Below, piece after piece: positions 20,970 through 30,628 of a stretch of DNA of 64,000 bases. Each line of letters starts with the position of its first letter. Positions within the stretch are counted from its first letter, which is position 1. The notes beneath the pieces were generated by a model. The model worked only from the letters and a program-made list of their open reading frames with translations. It made no database searches and was not told the origin of the DNA. This DNA is from Rhynchopus sp. YZ270_cl-10 (taxonomy: Eukaryota; Euglenozoa; Diplonemea; Diplonemida; Diplonemidae), in contig OZ037878.1 in assembly GCA_964035575.1 (NCBI GenBank), positions 1,116,001 to 1,180,000 of the forward strand. The letters are read 5' to 3'. A program made the position numbers and the translations under genes.

Positions 20970-22571
20970 ATGTCTCGAAGGACCGGGAGGAGGCAGAGCG
21001 TGAATCAGGCGATGTCGCTATATGGTGCCCAACCCCCTGCTAAGAAGAGGGTGAGTCGGCGATCGTCTTTGATTATTGCTCCAAAGGGGAAACGGGTGGA
21101 AAGTAGTAGTTCTGTGTTGCCAGCACCACCTCCACCACCTCCTCCGCCTCCACCTCCACCTGAAGTCCTCATGGAAGAATGCTTTTCCGCGGAGGAAAAT
21201 GAAGAGGAAGGAGAACCAATGGAAGAGGAGAAGAAGGAGGACGCAAACCCAATCGAAATCATCGCAAACGCGAAGTTTCAGGTGAAGGAGTATCTGAGAC
21301 AGCAGGGTGGCGATGGAGGAGGACGTTCCCGCAGTCGTGACCATGCCTCTGCAAGGAATGATGCGGATTCCTCGTGTTCTTCATCATCCGAGTCAGAAGC
21401 GCCTCAAGAAATCATTGCCCCACCCCCTCCTGAAGAGAAGATAATCCCCGAACCCCCTCCACCCCCTTCTCCAAAGAGGGTTGTACGAAGAAAGGGTCCA
21501 AAAAACGTTGTAGCAAATGGGTTGTACGGAGGAAACAACAAAAAGAAAAAAAAGCCGGTTCAAACCCTCAAACCTCAACACACCGTGAAACCCGAGCCTT
21601 CAACAGCGCCAGCTCCCATCCCAGCCCCGGTTCCGAAGAAGGAGCAGTTCTCTTTGGATGCGTTGCTAGAAAACCCGATCCGGTATTTGGATGAGATTGA
21701 AACGTTGCCTAAGGTTCCTGTGGTAACAGCGAAGGTAGCGCCACCTGGAAAGGGGAAGACTTTTAGTGCATATACCCAACCGATATCGCAAGCAAGCAAA
21801 GAGGCGCACCCTGAAATGATTCAGCAGGAACGCAACTTGGCGCTGGTGGAGTTTCTGCGTGGGGTGCGGGATGGGGAAGGGGGGGCGGTGTTTGCGCTCG
21901 AGGAGTTTTCACTCGAGCCTGCAGCGCTGTACCAGCTGCTGCTGGAGCAGCCGACGTATTTACAATACTTCAAGACACCGAAGTACTCATCAGGTCCTGC
22001 CATCCCGTCCTCCACCCAAACTGCCCTTCACTACCGGGACCCAGCAGCAGGTGATTACAACCTACGCAAGAAGAACGCCCTCCGTCGTGGGGCCGACTCA
22101 GGTATCGATGCGCCACTCCCGCCGAATATAGTAAGACACGCAGGGGTCAGTCCCTTTGCGAAGTCGCGTGGGACGGAGCCGAATATTCTGCCGCCATCAA
22201 TATGGGTATGTTTGGTAAAGGTTCGAAATTTTGTCGTTGTAATTTTTATTTTGGAAGACCCGGTGCACCGGTACCAAGGGTACACTGTTCATGAGAGGGT
22301 TTTTGTATTTCACGTCAAACCTTTTTTAGAATTTGGAAATTTTTTTACCTCGCAGTCGCTGCCGCAGCTGACGCAACGTGCGCAGCACCTGAGGGAGGTG
22401 GAAGGTCAGGCTACAGCAGGCATGTCACGTGGGTCACGCACCAGCGGGCGGAACCAATCCGAGGCAGAGAGCACTGGCAACCGCGCCTCACGGGGTGGTG
22501 GTGACGATAGACCTTTGCAGACACCTTCTGAAAGCAATATTCCTAATCTTCCTGGACTGCCGGATGCCTGA
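20970..22571 (+). CDS. Proline-rich basic/acidic protein, unrecognised
   Basis: Family not recognised. The frame is open for 533 codons, but positions 22206-22355 look like an intron: donor ATATGG|GTATGT, acceptor TTTTTACCTCGCAG, length 150 (divisible by three), no stop, with an R2 hairpin repeat inside. Spliced, the protein is 483 residues. The N-terminus is basic (RRTGRRQSVNQA, RVSRRSS), then come a run of about 14 prolines, an acidic stretch, a Ser-rich stretch, a second Pro-rich stretch, a Lys run (NNKKKKKP) and a more ordered central region (about 225-345: FSLDALLENPIRYLDEIETL ... ALVEFLRGV ... YQLLLEQPTYLQYF). The C-terminus is disordered. The basic clusters would suit a nuclear location; that is inference. 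Confidence 0.7.
   Translation: MSRRTGRRQSVNQAMSLYGAQPPAKKRVSRRSSLIIAPKGKRVESSSSVLPAPPPPPPPPPPPPEVLMEECFSAEENEEEGEPMEEEKKEDANPIEIIANAKFQVKEYLRQQGGDGGGRSRSRDHASARNDADSSCSSSSESEAPQEIIAPPPPEEKIIPEPPPPPSPKRVVRRKGPKNVVANGLYGGNNKKKKKPVQTLKPQHTVKPEPSTAPAPIPAPVPKKEQFSLDALLENPIRYLDEIETLPKVPVVTAKVAPPGKGKTFSAYTQPISQASKEAHPEMIQQERNLALVEFLRGVRDGEGGAVFALEEFSLEPAALYQLLLEQPTYLQYFKTPKYSSGPAIPSSTQTALHYRDPAAGDYNLRKKNALRRGADSGIDAPLPPNIVRHAGVSPFAKSRGTEPNILPPSIWVCLVKVRNFVVVIFILEDPVHRYQGYTVHERVFVFHVKPFLEFGNFFTSQSLPQLTQRAQHLREVEGQATAGMSRGSRTSGRNQSEAESTGNRASRGGGDDRPLQTPSESNIPNLPGLPDA
22206..22355 (+). other. Stop-free 150-nt intron
   Basis: GTATGT donor and pyrimidine-CGCAG acceptor inside the previous gene. The interior has T-rich composition unlike the flanking codons, encodes an implausible hydrophobic run if translated (VCLVKVRNFVVVIFIL), and contains the R2 repeat at 22261-22320. 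Retention would keep the frame open. Confidence 0.65.
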
Positions 22572-22809
22572 GCGAGCAGGAGGGCGATGGAAGGAAGGGA
22601 AGCTATGCCTGAATCGAAGGATTTCGCATGTAAAACGTAGTTCGGATCATCTGGTCAGGAGAGTCAATAGACGCTCCATTGCGTGACGATGTGGGGGGAG
22701 GATGTGAAATAGTCTTGCACAGAGCGGTGCTTGGAGTGTCAGCAACATGCCTTTTTTTTTTGAAGTGACTCCCCTCTCCCCAACTTCCGTTGGGCGTTTT
22801 TTTTTTCTT

Positions 22810-22845
22810 AGTGCCTGCGTCCACAGAGGCGTTTGTACTTACGAA
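22810..22845 (+). repeat. R4 repeat copy upstream of the 22965 gene
   Basis: AGTGCCTGCGTCCACAGAGG followed by CGTTTGTACTTAC. It matches copies at 2525, 20303, 35622, 35694 and 36287 and lies 120 bases before the next ATG, within its probable leader. Confidence 0.5.
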
Positions 22846-22964
22846 CATTCTCTTATCCCAGCATTTCTTACACACAAAAAAAGAATTTTCATCCATATTT
22901 GTCAACCTTCTCTCCATTGTATTTTGCATATTATTATTACTCTCCAAAGAAAAACAACCCACAA

Positions 22965-23582
22965 ATGGCTTTGGAGGGTTTGGTCAATGATTTAGTTCGG
23001 TTGTCTAGGGTTTCGGGAAATAGTGGTATTAGTGAAGACGATGTTTTGTGTGCGTACCAACGTCGTACGGGACTTGGCTGGAGTGAGGCTGTGACGGTGT
23101 TGCAGGAGGACCTCGACGATGTGCGTTTCACACCTACTACACTACCACCACCACCACCATCACCACCTCGCGAAGCTACCTTCCACCCTGCTCCAGAAGT
23201 GTGTCAATATGTAACGCAAAGTACCCCACTCCGCTTCATTGAACCGCCACTTCCCGTTGACACCGAGCCTGCCCATCCATTATGGGTGCCTCATGAAGGG
23301 TCTATGTCTGCGGAACACTCACGCGCAGAGAGGGAGAAGGCGTCTGCAGCAAAGCGTCTGCACGGTACAGACTGCATCGCCGTGCTCCCCGATGGGGCGA
23401 CGCACCCGCTCACAACCTTTCTCCCCATCTCCCGCGAGGTGGCTCAGGTTGACTGCAAACTCTCCCCTGTTGTCTCTTCATGCCCCGTCTACAACCTCTC
23501 TGAAGTAGAAGACAAAAAAGACTTAAAAAAAGGTCTTCACGATAGCCTCATATCCGAAATGTTTGCAAAAGCGGCGAAATGA
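22965..23582 (+). CDS. Hypothetical protein, 205 aa
   Basis: Not recognised. The start is the first ATG after the pyrimidine-rich leader (ACCCACAAATGGCT); the open frame extends upstream only through T-rich leader sequence. The N-terminal 50 residues look helical (ALEGLVNDLVRLSRVSG ... SEDDVLCAYQRRTGLGWSEAVTVLQEDLDDV). They are followed by a proline run (LPPPPPSPP), a probably disordered middle, and a C-terminal segment CIAVLPDGATHPLTTFLPIS ... SEVEDKKDLKKGLHDSLISEMF. No membrane segment is seen. The next gene starts about 100 bases after its stop, so little room is left for a spacer and the two mRNAs must be separated there. Confidence 0.65.
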   Translation: MALEGLVNDLVRLSRVSGNSGISEDDVLCAYQRRTGLGWSEAVTVLQEDLDDVRFTPTTLPPPPPSPPREATFHPAPEVCQYVTQSTPLRFIEPPLPVDTEPAHPLWVPHEGSMSAEHSRAEREKASAAKRLHGTDCIAVLPDGATHPLTTFLPISREVAQVDCKLSPVVSSCPVYNLSEVEDKKDLKKGLHDSLISEMFAKAAK

Positions 23583-23685
23583 GTTTCAGTGGAGGCCCCA
23601 ACGTAAACCTGATTTGCAAATCAAACGTACCCCACAGAGGGAAAAGGGGGGGATTTTCTCACGAATTTTTTTCTCTCTCTCCGAA

Positions 23686-24423
23686 ATGACATGCACGTCA
23701 TTGGTGACGTTGCTGGAACAGTGGTGTAATGCGGTTGAAGCTGTGTTTCCCGCTTCCCTTACTCCCCCACATCGCTCCTCTGTAGACCCCTCTAGCCTTT
23801 CCCCTACTCCTCTGCTTGCTTTTGCTGTGGATGCGCCGCCCCCGCTTCCGTCACGACGTTCAAGCACTGCAGATGGGTTTTCACCCGAATCGTTAACCCG
23901 TCTCCTCCACAGGCACATGGTGGCGCAGGGTAGTTTTCTTCGCAACCTAGCAGTTATGTCTGCTGAGCCGCAGGCGCATGAAGAGTACTCTAAGTTAACA
24001 GGGTTTTTGCGGAGGGAGCTCTTCGCTTTGAAGGGGGAATTGCATAAGGTGGAGGGGAACATGATAATAATGGTGTCACAGCGGCAGAGGGAATGGTGCA
24101 TCGCGCATGAGGCCGGTATTGCTGCTGATGCGTCCAAGCTGCGAGAGGATAAGGTAAAGGCTAAGGCATTGGCCAAAGCGTATACCTCAGACAACAATGT
24201 GCTCGCAGGGCAGCTGTCCATGCAGACAGAGAAGACTGCAGCCCTCCTCGCGTCAATTGACGTCGTGCACACTGCAACAAAGCTCTCTGCACGTATTGAT
24301 GCTGCGGTGTACAAAGCGTTATTGCATCCCGAAAGCAACGCCAAGCTTGGGCCCCCTCCTCACACAATAAAACGTACAACTCTGGCGGAAGATGGTGAAA
24401 AACAGAGACGTTGTTTTGAATGA
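23686..24423 (+). CDS. Hypothetical coiled-coil protein, 245 aa
   Basis: Not recognised. The start chosen is the ATG after TTTTTCTCTCTCTCCGAA; the same frame is open a little further upstream, overlapping the end of the preceding gene. The first 30 residues (TSLVTLLEQWCNAVEAVF) look like an amphipathic helix, followed by a Pro/Ser-rich stretch. From about residue 70 to 200 the sequence is mostly helical (LTRLLHRHMVAQGSFLRNLAVM ... ELFALKGELHKVEGNMIIMVSQRQREW ... DKVKAKALAKAY ... ATKLSARIDAAVYKALL). It is probably a coiled-coil structural protein. Confidence 0.65.
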   Translation: MTCTSLVTLLEQWCNAVEAVFPASLTPPHRSSVDPSSLSPTPLLAFAVDAPPPLPSRRSSTADGFSPESLTRLLHRHMVAQGSFLRNLAVMSAEPQAHEEYSKLTGFLRRELFALKGELHKVEGNMIIMVSQRQREWCIAHEAGIAADASKLREDKVKAKALAKAYTSDNNVLAGQLSMQTEKTAALLASIDVVHTATKLSARIDAAVYKALLHPESNAKLGPPPHTIKRTTLAEDGEKQRRCFE

Positions 24424-24720
24424 AAAAATGCAATATGTGTCAACCTGGCCTTTTTTAGACATAAATGAACTCATTTTTTTTATCTTTTCTATGAAATAAT
24501 CTTTTCTTTTTTTCAATTATTTGGTGCGCATTCAGCAGCTTTTGGTATCCATTTGTACGATGTACATTAAATTGACTTAATTTTTTGGGACGTGCTACAT
24601 TATGTCATATCTCTGATTCTGTACAATATGTCAGAATGCCCAAAAAAAATCACCCCTCTAACACAGCATTCTTACATAACACAACACACTCTTTTCCTCT
24701 TTTCTCTTTTCTCTCGAAAA

Positions 24721-26073
24721 ATGCTTATTTCGATTACCCTGCAGCACGAGAAGCGGCGCAGTGACGTGGAGGTGGACACGACAGAGGACGTCGTAAGGAT
24801 CATGGAGGCAGCATGGGACGTGTTCTCCGTACCCGTGGCAAAACAGCGTATTGTGTTCAAAGGGAAGACACTGTCCCCAGATATGCGGATCGAGTCGCTG
24901 AACCTGATCACAGGTTCGCGCATGCTCGTCCTCGGTGAGGCCATGGCACAAAGCAACGACAGCAGCGCCATCTTCAAGCCCCACGCTGACAACTATGAAA
25001 AGCTTGTCGATCGCCTCAAAAATGCCGAAACAAACCAGCACATCCGCGCAGTGGCTGAGGTACGTTTTCTTTTTTTGGTTTGAATACCAAGTGAATTGGG
25101 GGGTTTTTACCTCTGAACAAATCTTTTCTTATTTACTTACCAGCGAAGTCAACGAATGTGATCAAGCTGACTAAGCACGAGAAGCGGGCATCTTTTATTT
25201 TATTTTTTTGTGCCTCTGCACCCTGAGGAGCAGGGTCCTAGCTTGGTTTTGAAAAAAAATGCCAAATCTGGGTCAGAATTTTTTTTTTGGGTCAGCAGAG
25301 GTTTTGGGCCTTGGGGGGCTTGTCTTGGCTTTTTTGGGTTTTCCGAGCTCTACCCTCACTGTGGTGGGGTCATTTCAGAAAAATGGACAAGTTCTTGACT
25401 GATACAAATTTTGGTCACTACGACTAGTGAGTTGCTCACAACGTTAAATGGAACTCTACTATAACCATAAAAATCACTCCCCGTTCATAGATCACCCAAC
25501 ACAAAATATATAAAATGGCGCCGCAGGCGAAAAAAATTAGGGTACGGTGTAAAAATGTAGCTTTTTACACCACAGAGTCACTCTACGAACCCTTTTTTGC
25601 GGAGCAAAAAAGGAAAAATGGCGCCGCAGGCAAAAAAAATTGGGCCCAGCCCTGGACGGTGCCGGATTTTTTTGTCGATATTTTTTTCTTACCCCAGAAA
25701 TGGTGGTGGGCCCCCCAAAGAGGGAAAAAAATCAGAATTTCCCAATTTCCAAATTAATTAATTCCCTTTTTTTTTTTTTTTCGTGGGTCGCGACCCAGGC
25801 ACTTGGGTCAGCTTGACCCACTGACCCAGGCAAGCTAGGACTCTGCTGAGGAGGTCTGACCACCAGACCAGTCGTCACCCATCCACCACCCACTCCACGA
25901 CACACAACACAACACAACACACAACACAGGACTGCAACAGAGCACTTGAAAAACTCGATATGGTGGAGGTCCCACACAGCGACCAAGAACAACGGCGCAT
26001 GCGGAAGCAGCTTGTGGTGAGCCTCCAGCAGCTTCAAGACCTCGCAGACTCTCAAGGGACATCGAACCTTTAG
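24721..26073 (+). CDS. BAG1-type Hsp70 co-chaperone (two exons)
   Basis: Exon 1 (24721-25059) encodes a ubiquitin-like domain (MLISITLQHEKRRSDVEV ... AKQRIVFKGKTLSPDMRIESLNLITGSRMLVLG, about 1-75) and the first helix of a BAG domain (PHADNYEKLVDRLKNAETNQHIRAVAE). The donor GAG|GTACGT is at 25060. Exon 2 (25930-26073), after ACAACACAG, continues in phase 0 with DCNRALEKLDMVEVPHSDQ, EQRRMRKQLVVSLQQLQDLAD and a stop, completing the three-helix BAG domain. The total is 160 residues, short for BAG1 but with its domain order. The family stimulates nucleotide exchange on Hsp70 and can link it to the proteasome through the UBL domain. The 870-base intron contains an R1 hairpin repeat (25151-25197) and transposon-like CGCCGCAGGC sequence. 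Function and join rest on motif recognition. Confidence 0.8.
25515..25665. repeat. Intronic repeat shared with the 37.4-kb hAT element
   Basis: Within the BAG1 intron, AAATGGCGCCGCAGGC occurs twice around a TTTTTTGCGGAGCAAAAAAG hairpin and a GTGTAAAAATGTAGCTTTTTAC segment. The reverse complement of the same arrangement lies at 37555-37680 inside the hAT-type element, so this is a fragment or relative of that element in opposite orientation. Confidence 0.55.
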
Positions 26074-27699
26074 GGGGAAAAGGGGAAGGGTTGATGTGAA
26101 TTTTCTCAATTTTTTTAAATTGTGGTCCATTCATATTTCAAAAAAAAGGGGGAAAGGTCGAGGGTGGAGAGGGGAGGCAAATCATGAAACAAAACATAAC
26201 TGAAACCAACACACAAGACGTCTTCGTGGTATTTGGGGTTTTTTTTTTTTTTTTTTTTTTTTTTTTGTTATGAAGATGTGTATGCACGTGGGGCACATTC
26301 ATCTTTCAGTTTTTCTTTCATTTGAAAGTGGCTATACCCCCCTATGGGTCGCCTATCTTGTCAATTTGTTTCTTTTTAATTTTTCCCTCCGAATCTAAAT
26401 GTGTGGCTGTAAAGGCCACACGACTCTTTGGATTGAATACCAAGCCATGTATGGCAACATTACCAGTTTGGTTTTGGTTTTTGTTTTTTTTTCTCTTCTC
26501 TCTTGCTAAAGGTGCACAACCGGCAAGACTGATTCATTGCAACTTCCAACTTCGAGTTTGAGTTCCACCTGGCCTCCGTTGTTTTTTTTGTTTTGATTGT
26601 CTGAACAAACGAAAGCGACGCCCCAAAAAAGTTATATTTTTTTTTCCATTCGTCTCCACAAGGGGGAACCTATACCATTTGATATACGCGTCATTCCTCA
26701 TGGGACCTGAAGCTGTGTGTTCTATTTTGATTTAATGGTGCTCCGGGAGGGGTCGATATTGACAGGTCACCGACAGGTCGTTGACTGTATTCCGAAAGCA
26801 CCATTTAAATTTAAGGATGGAAGGCTCATCCTTTTTTTCCATTTATTTTTGTCTGGATTCAATTTTTATGCTTCAGTCAGTACGATAGAAAGGTAATACA
26901 CAAAGTGTGGGTACGGAGGAGGTACCATGCTTTTTGGGTGGCAGAGAGACACAACCGACGCCTTTCAGACTCACCAAAGGCAAGTCTGTGCCTGCACCTT
27001 TACCTTGAATTATTCCAGTAGTTTTTTCCCTAACCTATAGATTTTGACATGGTTTTTTAGGTTGTTTTTGTTTTTGTTTTTTTTATATGTCTTCCGGCCA
27101 CACACTCCCCCACTTTTCTAAAGTGAGGTGCCAATCATGTTCTAACGGCGACATTTTATGAAAAGAGGAGGGAAAAAATAAAAAGTAAATTTCACATCCT
27201 GAAACTCTAGCATTCAGTAGGCGTGTGTTTACCTTTTTTTTCCCTCTTTCTTTTGCACAGCGAACCTGTCTTTTGACACTTGGCGATTCTGTTGTTACGG
27301 AAAAAAAGAAAATGTCACTATCTTTTTGTTTTGTTTTGGTTTCGTCCCAGAAGCGTTTTTGCAACTGCAACTGCAGCTTCACTTTTTTTTTTTAACTTTT
27401 TTTTTCTTGCTGCCCAGGATGTTGTGCTCTTCTGAAAGATCCACTTCACACACAAAGGGCAAGGAAAATAAGGGCACAACTGACTAACACCGCCCTACAG
27501 TACTCTACAAGCAAACAAGAAAGAAATATTACCCCCCTTTCCCTTACTCTTACCCTTTATTCCAAAACACTCACGAAGAGTCCACCAAAGAGACCCACCA
27601 CATCACCACCACATCGCTACATTCAACAGGAGAGTGCACCCCTCTCCACACCCCCTATACAACGTGAACACCTGACCACGGTGTCAATTCTTCGACACA
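26074..27699. other. Spacer, no gene seen
   Basis: T- and A-rich spacer of 1.6 kb. It contains a T run of more than 20 (about 26237-26266), an R3 hairpin repeat (26274-26310: TGTATGCACGTGGGGCACAT), a short inverted repeat, TTTAATGGTGCT/AGCACCATTTAAA (26731-26807), around GACAGGTCACCGACAGGTCG, and an R4-like copy (27349-27385). No tRNA or open frame of merit. Confidence 0.45.
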
Positions 27700-29310
27700 A
27701 TGAACACCAAGGCTGTGATAATGGTCGTCGTGATGGTCATCCTTGTTGCGATCTTGGGCGGGTTTTCCACGAAGTGTGCACCTCTTCCGCCTTCTCCCTC
27801 TAACCCCGAAGTACCTCCTCCACGGGTCACATCTTGCCCGGCGTGTCCGGTTACGGGAACGGTGCCAGCAGGGGGGTTGGCAACTCTTCCTGAAGGCTTT
27901 CCTATGGAATATGCGGAAGGGGAAGTGACGGCAAGCTGTGTTCATTCAGAGCCTTCGATTAACAGCGCAGTGTCTGCAACAGAGTTTACAAAGGCAAAAC
28001 GGAATTACTGTTCGTGGTGGGGTGACGTAGGCGGCCATGGGGTGCTCCCACGCCACCGCCTCGGGGCCGTGCTGGCAACGGTACCCCCCCGCGCACTGTG
28101 CCATGCCAAGAAGGTGTGTCTTGCAGACAAATCGCTTTGCCTCGCTAATGGAAACAATGCAGAGAAAAACCCGGTACAGTTTTGCCCGCATCACGACGGG
28201 CCGGTTCGTCTGAGTCTTGATGTATGCCCCGAACCCGCCGCAGACTGGAAAACTCATGGTATCTGTGAAGAAGCGCAGAACGAAAATGGATTAGGAAAAG
28301 GGCGGAACTACGTGATGGTGGGGTTTAAGTATATTGCGGATGCGGGGAATGTGTGGCATTGGATTGGGCAGTCGTTGAACCTCTTTGGGGCGATTGTGCA
28401 GGCAGACCCACAGCTGCTTGATGAGAACAACAACTTCCGCAAAACCTATGGTAATCTCAACCTGATGACACTCCCTTGGGGCTTCCAGGGGAGGCACGAC
28501 ATCGAAGCGGTCCCCCCTATCCGTGAACGTGCGGAGGAGGTTCGCAAAGCGCTTCAATCGCTGACCCACTGCAAGGTGAAATATCCAAACCCGTCTGAAG
28601 CACAATGCTTTGACAACACAGTGATGGGTACCACTACCAATGTTTTCGTGCAGTGGGAGGAACAGCCGTTTGACCCTTTGATGCATAGATACGCGAATGC
28701 GTTTGCAAAGCATATGCTCGGTGTTTTTACAGAAGGCCTTGAGGAGAAGACGTATACGAAGCATGAAATGGCGTCCCCGTGGAGCAGAGTTTATACACCA
28801 AGAACGAAGCCGAAGTTGTTGATTTTGCTTCGAGGGGAAGAATCTGGACAGACAGCGGTGCGGCAGCTTACCAACCTTGAGGAGCTTGTGAACATTGCAA
28901 AGCAAGCAGGCTACGATGTGACAACAATGTCACCGGACAGAACAACCACCTTGGCATCGCAGATGCGTGCTGTTGCGGACACTGATGTGCTCATGGGGGT
29001 GCACGGTGCTGGGCTAGCGTGGTCCATCCTGCTTCCCCCTCATGGTGTCTTGGTCGAGCTTAGACCAACCCGCGATCTAGTGGATCGTACCTTCATCTAC
29101 CCGAACATAGCAGGAGTAAGAGAATTGGGTTATCTCGAATGGCATCAAACCGAGGCAATTACCCCAAGTAAAGACCGGCGTCTCGCCTTCAACACACACT
29201 TCACAGTGACCAACGAGGCGGCGGTGTACTTCGTGGAGCTGTCTTTGAAGAAGGTGGCCCGCAGGGCGCCGTGGCTGCGGAAGGAAATGAAATGGATTCC
29301 TCAGGCTTAG
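27700..29310 (+). CDS. GT61-family glycosyltransferase, type II membrane protein
   Basis: 536 residues. Residues 5-26 (AVIMVVVMVILVAILGGF) form a signal anchor after a four-residue cytoplasmic tip, then a Pro/Cys-rich stem (PPSPSNPEVPPP ... CPACP) and a lumenal catalytic region from about 150. The diagnostic segment is DTDVLMGVHGAGLAWSILLP-PHGVLVELRP at about 427-456, the G-x-HGAGL ... P-x-G-x-x-x-E motif of family GT61 (DUF563), which includes EOGT and plant xylosyl/arabinosyl transferases. LLILLRGEESGQTAVRQLTNLEELVNIAKQAGYDV upstream fits the preceding strand-helix of that fold. Likely a Golgi or ER sugar transferase; donor and acceptor cannot be told. Several Cys (CSWWGD, CHAKKVC, CLANG, CPHH) suggest disulphides in the lumenal part. 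Confidence 0.85.
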   Translation: MNTKAVIMVVVMVILVAILGGFSTKCAPLPPSPSNPEVPPPRVTSCPACPVTGTVPAGGLATLPEGFPMEYAEGEVTASCVHSEPSINSAVSATEFTKAKRNYCSWWGDVGGHGVLPRHRLGAVLATVPPRALCHAKKVCLADKSLCLANGNNAEKNPVQFCPHHDGPVRLSLDVCPEPAADWKTHGICEEAQNENGLGKGRNYVMVGFKYIADAGNVWHWIGQSLNLFGAIVQADPQLLDENNNFRKTYGNLNLMTLPWGFQGRHDIEAVPPIRERAEEVRKALQSLTHCKVKYPNPSEAQCFDNTVMGTTTNVFVQWEEQPFDPLMHRYANAFAKHMLGVFTEGLEEKTYTKHEMASPWSRVYTPRTKPKLLILLRGEESGQTAVRQLTNLEELVNIAKQAGYDVTTMSPDRTTTLASQMRAVADTDVLMGVHGAGLAWSILLPPHGVLVELRPTRDLVDRTFIYPNIAGVRELGYLEWHQTEAITPSKDRRLAFNTHFTVTNEAAVYFVELSLKKVARRAPWLRKEMKWIPQA

Positions 29311-30570
29311 GCAGTTTTTCTTTTTATTTTTTTGGGGGGAAAATGATGGGGAGAGGGGGAGATGATTGGGGTGTTTTGTACATTTTTTTTTATAGCTGTG
29401 AGAGAGGTAGGATGTGGTCTTTTGTAAAGCTTCTAGTGATACAACTTCGTTAGAGGTGCGCAATGCAGGTTATTAGGGAGGGAGGGAGGAGGGGGAGGGG
29501 AGGGGGGAGGGAGACAACGTTTGTTCTAAGGGTAACTGGAGAGAGGCACCTTCATTCTTTCTTTACAAAGGTTTCTGTTCTTGTTTCAGGGACTATTGGC
29601 TACCCTTTATCGGGATGTGTCCGATTTTTTTGAGAGATTTTTTTAAAATGTTTCTCTGGTCTCTCAGCCTCGTCTTTTCCCCATATGTGAATTGTGTGTG
29701 TTCTGTGTGCTCATTTTTTTCAAAAAAAAAAAAAAAAAAATGAAATGAATGACGGGAAAGTGGAGCTTCTCAATGTTCTACCAATTGACCATAAAAAAAA
29801 ATTATCGGAGGAGTTTTCTTTCAACGATTACCTACAAGGCAGACAGGTCTTTCGTGTTACATGTTTAACTATTTGGACCAGGACTCTGACTATGTGCTCT
29901 CTCTGATATTGTTTTTGTATTTTTTTTCTCTGTCTTTGTAATAGAAAGGGTTGCGCACGCCACGAAAGCGATGGAGCACAGTTTCCCCCTTTTTTTGTGT
30001 TTTTTTTTTTCCCTTTCCAGAGGGAGGGATCCACAGAAGGCACATTTTTTATTATTTCTTTCCATTTTTTATTGTGCTTTTTTTCTGGGTCAGGGTATAG
30101 CAAACGAAACTCATTCCTCCCCCACATATTCTGATCCACACACCCCTTTACACCAATAATCCACGCAGGAAAGGTGCCTTACAGCGTCCAGTAGGATAGC
30201 AATGATAACTCCTTCATTGCTAATATTTGACCGAAAAAAAATCTACTCAGATTCCAATGAGTTAAACCGTCCTATCTAGGGGTGAACAGCCTCTGTTCTC
30301 TTTCGGTACGGAACCCTTCATATACCCATCCTTTTCATGCAGTGAACACGACCGCGCTGCGTTTTTAGTACGTTTCAATTGCCGTAATCGTAAAAAAAAT
30401 TATTGACCGTACTAATGTTCGACCTTTTTCAGGATTTTTCTGGAAGTTCGACCTTTTCTACGGTCGATAATTACGATTACGGTGTTCTTTATATCCTTGC
30501 GTTCCTATCATACCTCTGGTAATGCTTAGATGACCAGAAATATCAACACTCCATTGAAACAATGCACCCC
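29311..30570. other. Spacer with G-rich tract and MITE
   Basis: 1.3 kb without a gene. A G-rich run of GGGA units at about 29477-29512 on the + strand could form G-quadruplexes. The rest is T-rich, with one MITE (30382-30482) just upstream of the next gene. Confidence 0.45.
30382..30482. mobile_element. MITE, copy 2
   Basis: A 101-bp relative of 19902-20005: ends CCGTAATCGT/ACGATTACGG, inner arms GACCGTA/TACGGTC, and the same GTTCGACC-TTTTCAGGA-TTTTTCTGG centre. The flanking TA is not preserved. It lies about 150 bases before the ATG at 30629. Confidence 0.65.
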
Positions 30571-30578
30571 TTTTCCAG
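30541..30578 (+). promoter_or_regulatory. Probable trans-splice acceptor
   Basis: CCCCTTTTCCAG ends at 30578, 50 bases before the ATG at 30629. Inferred from the pyrimidine tract and AG. Confidence 0.4.
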
Positions 30579-30628
30579 ACACCTTACACACATATTACAC
30601 CCTATTTACACATTTACCTTTTTTAAAA

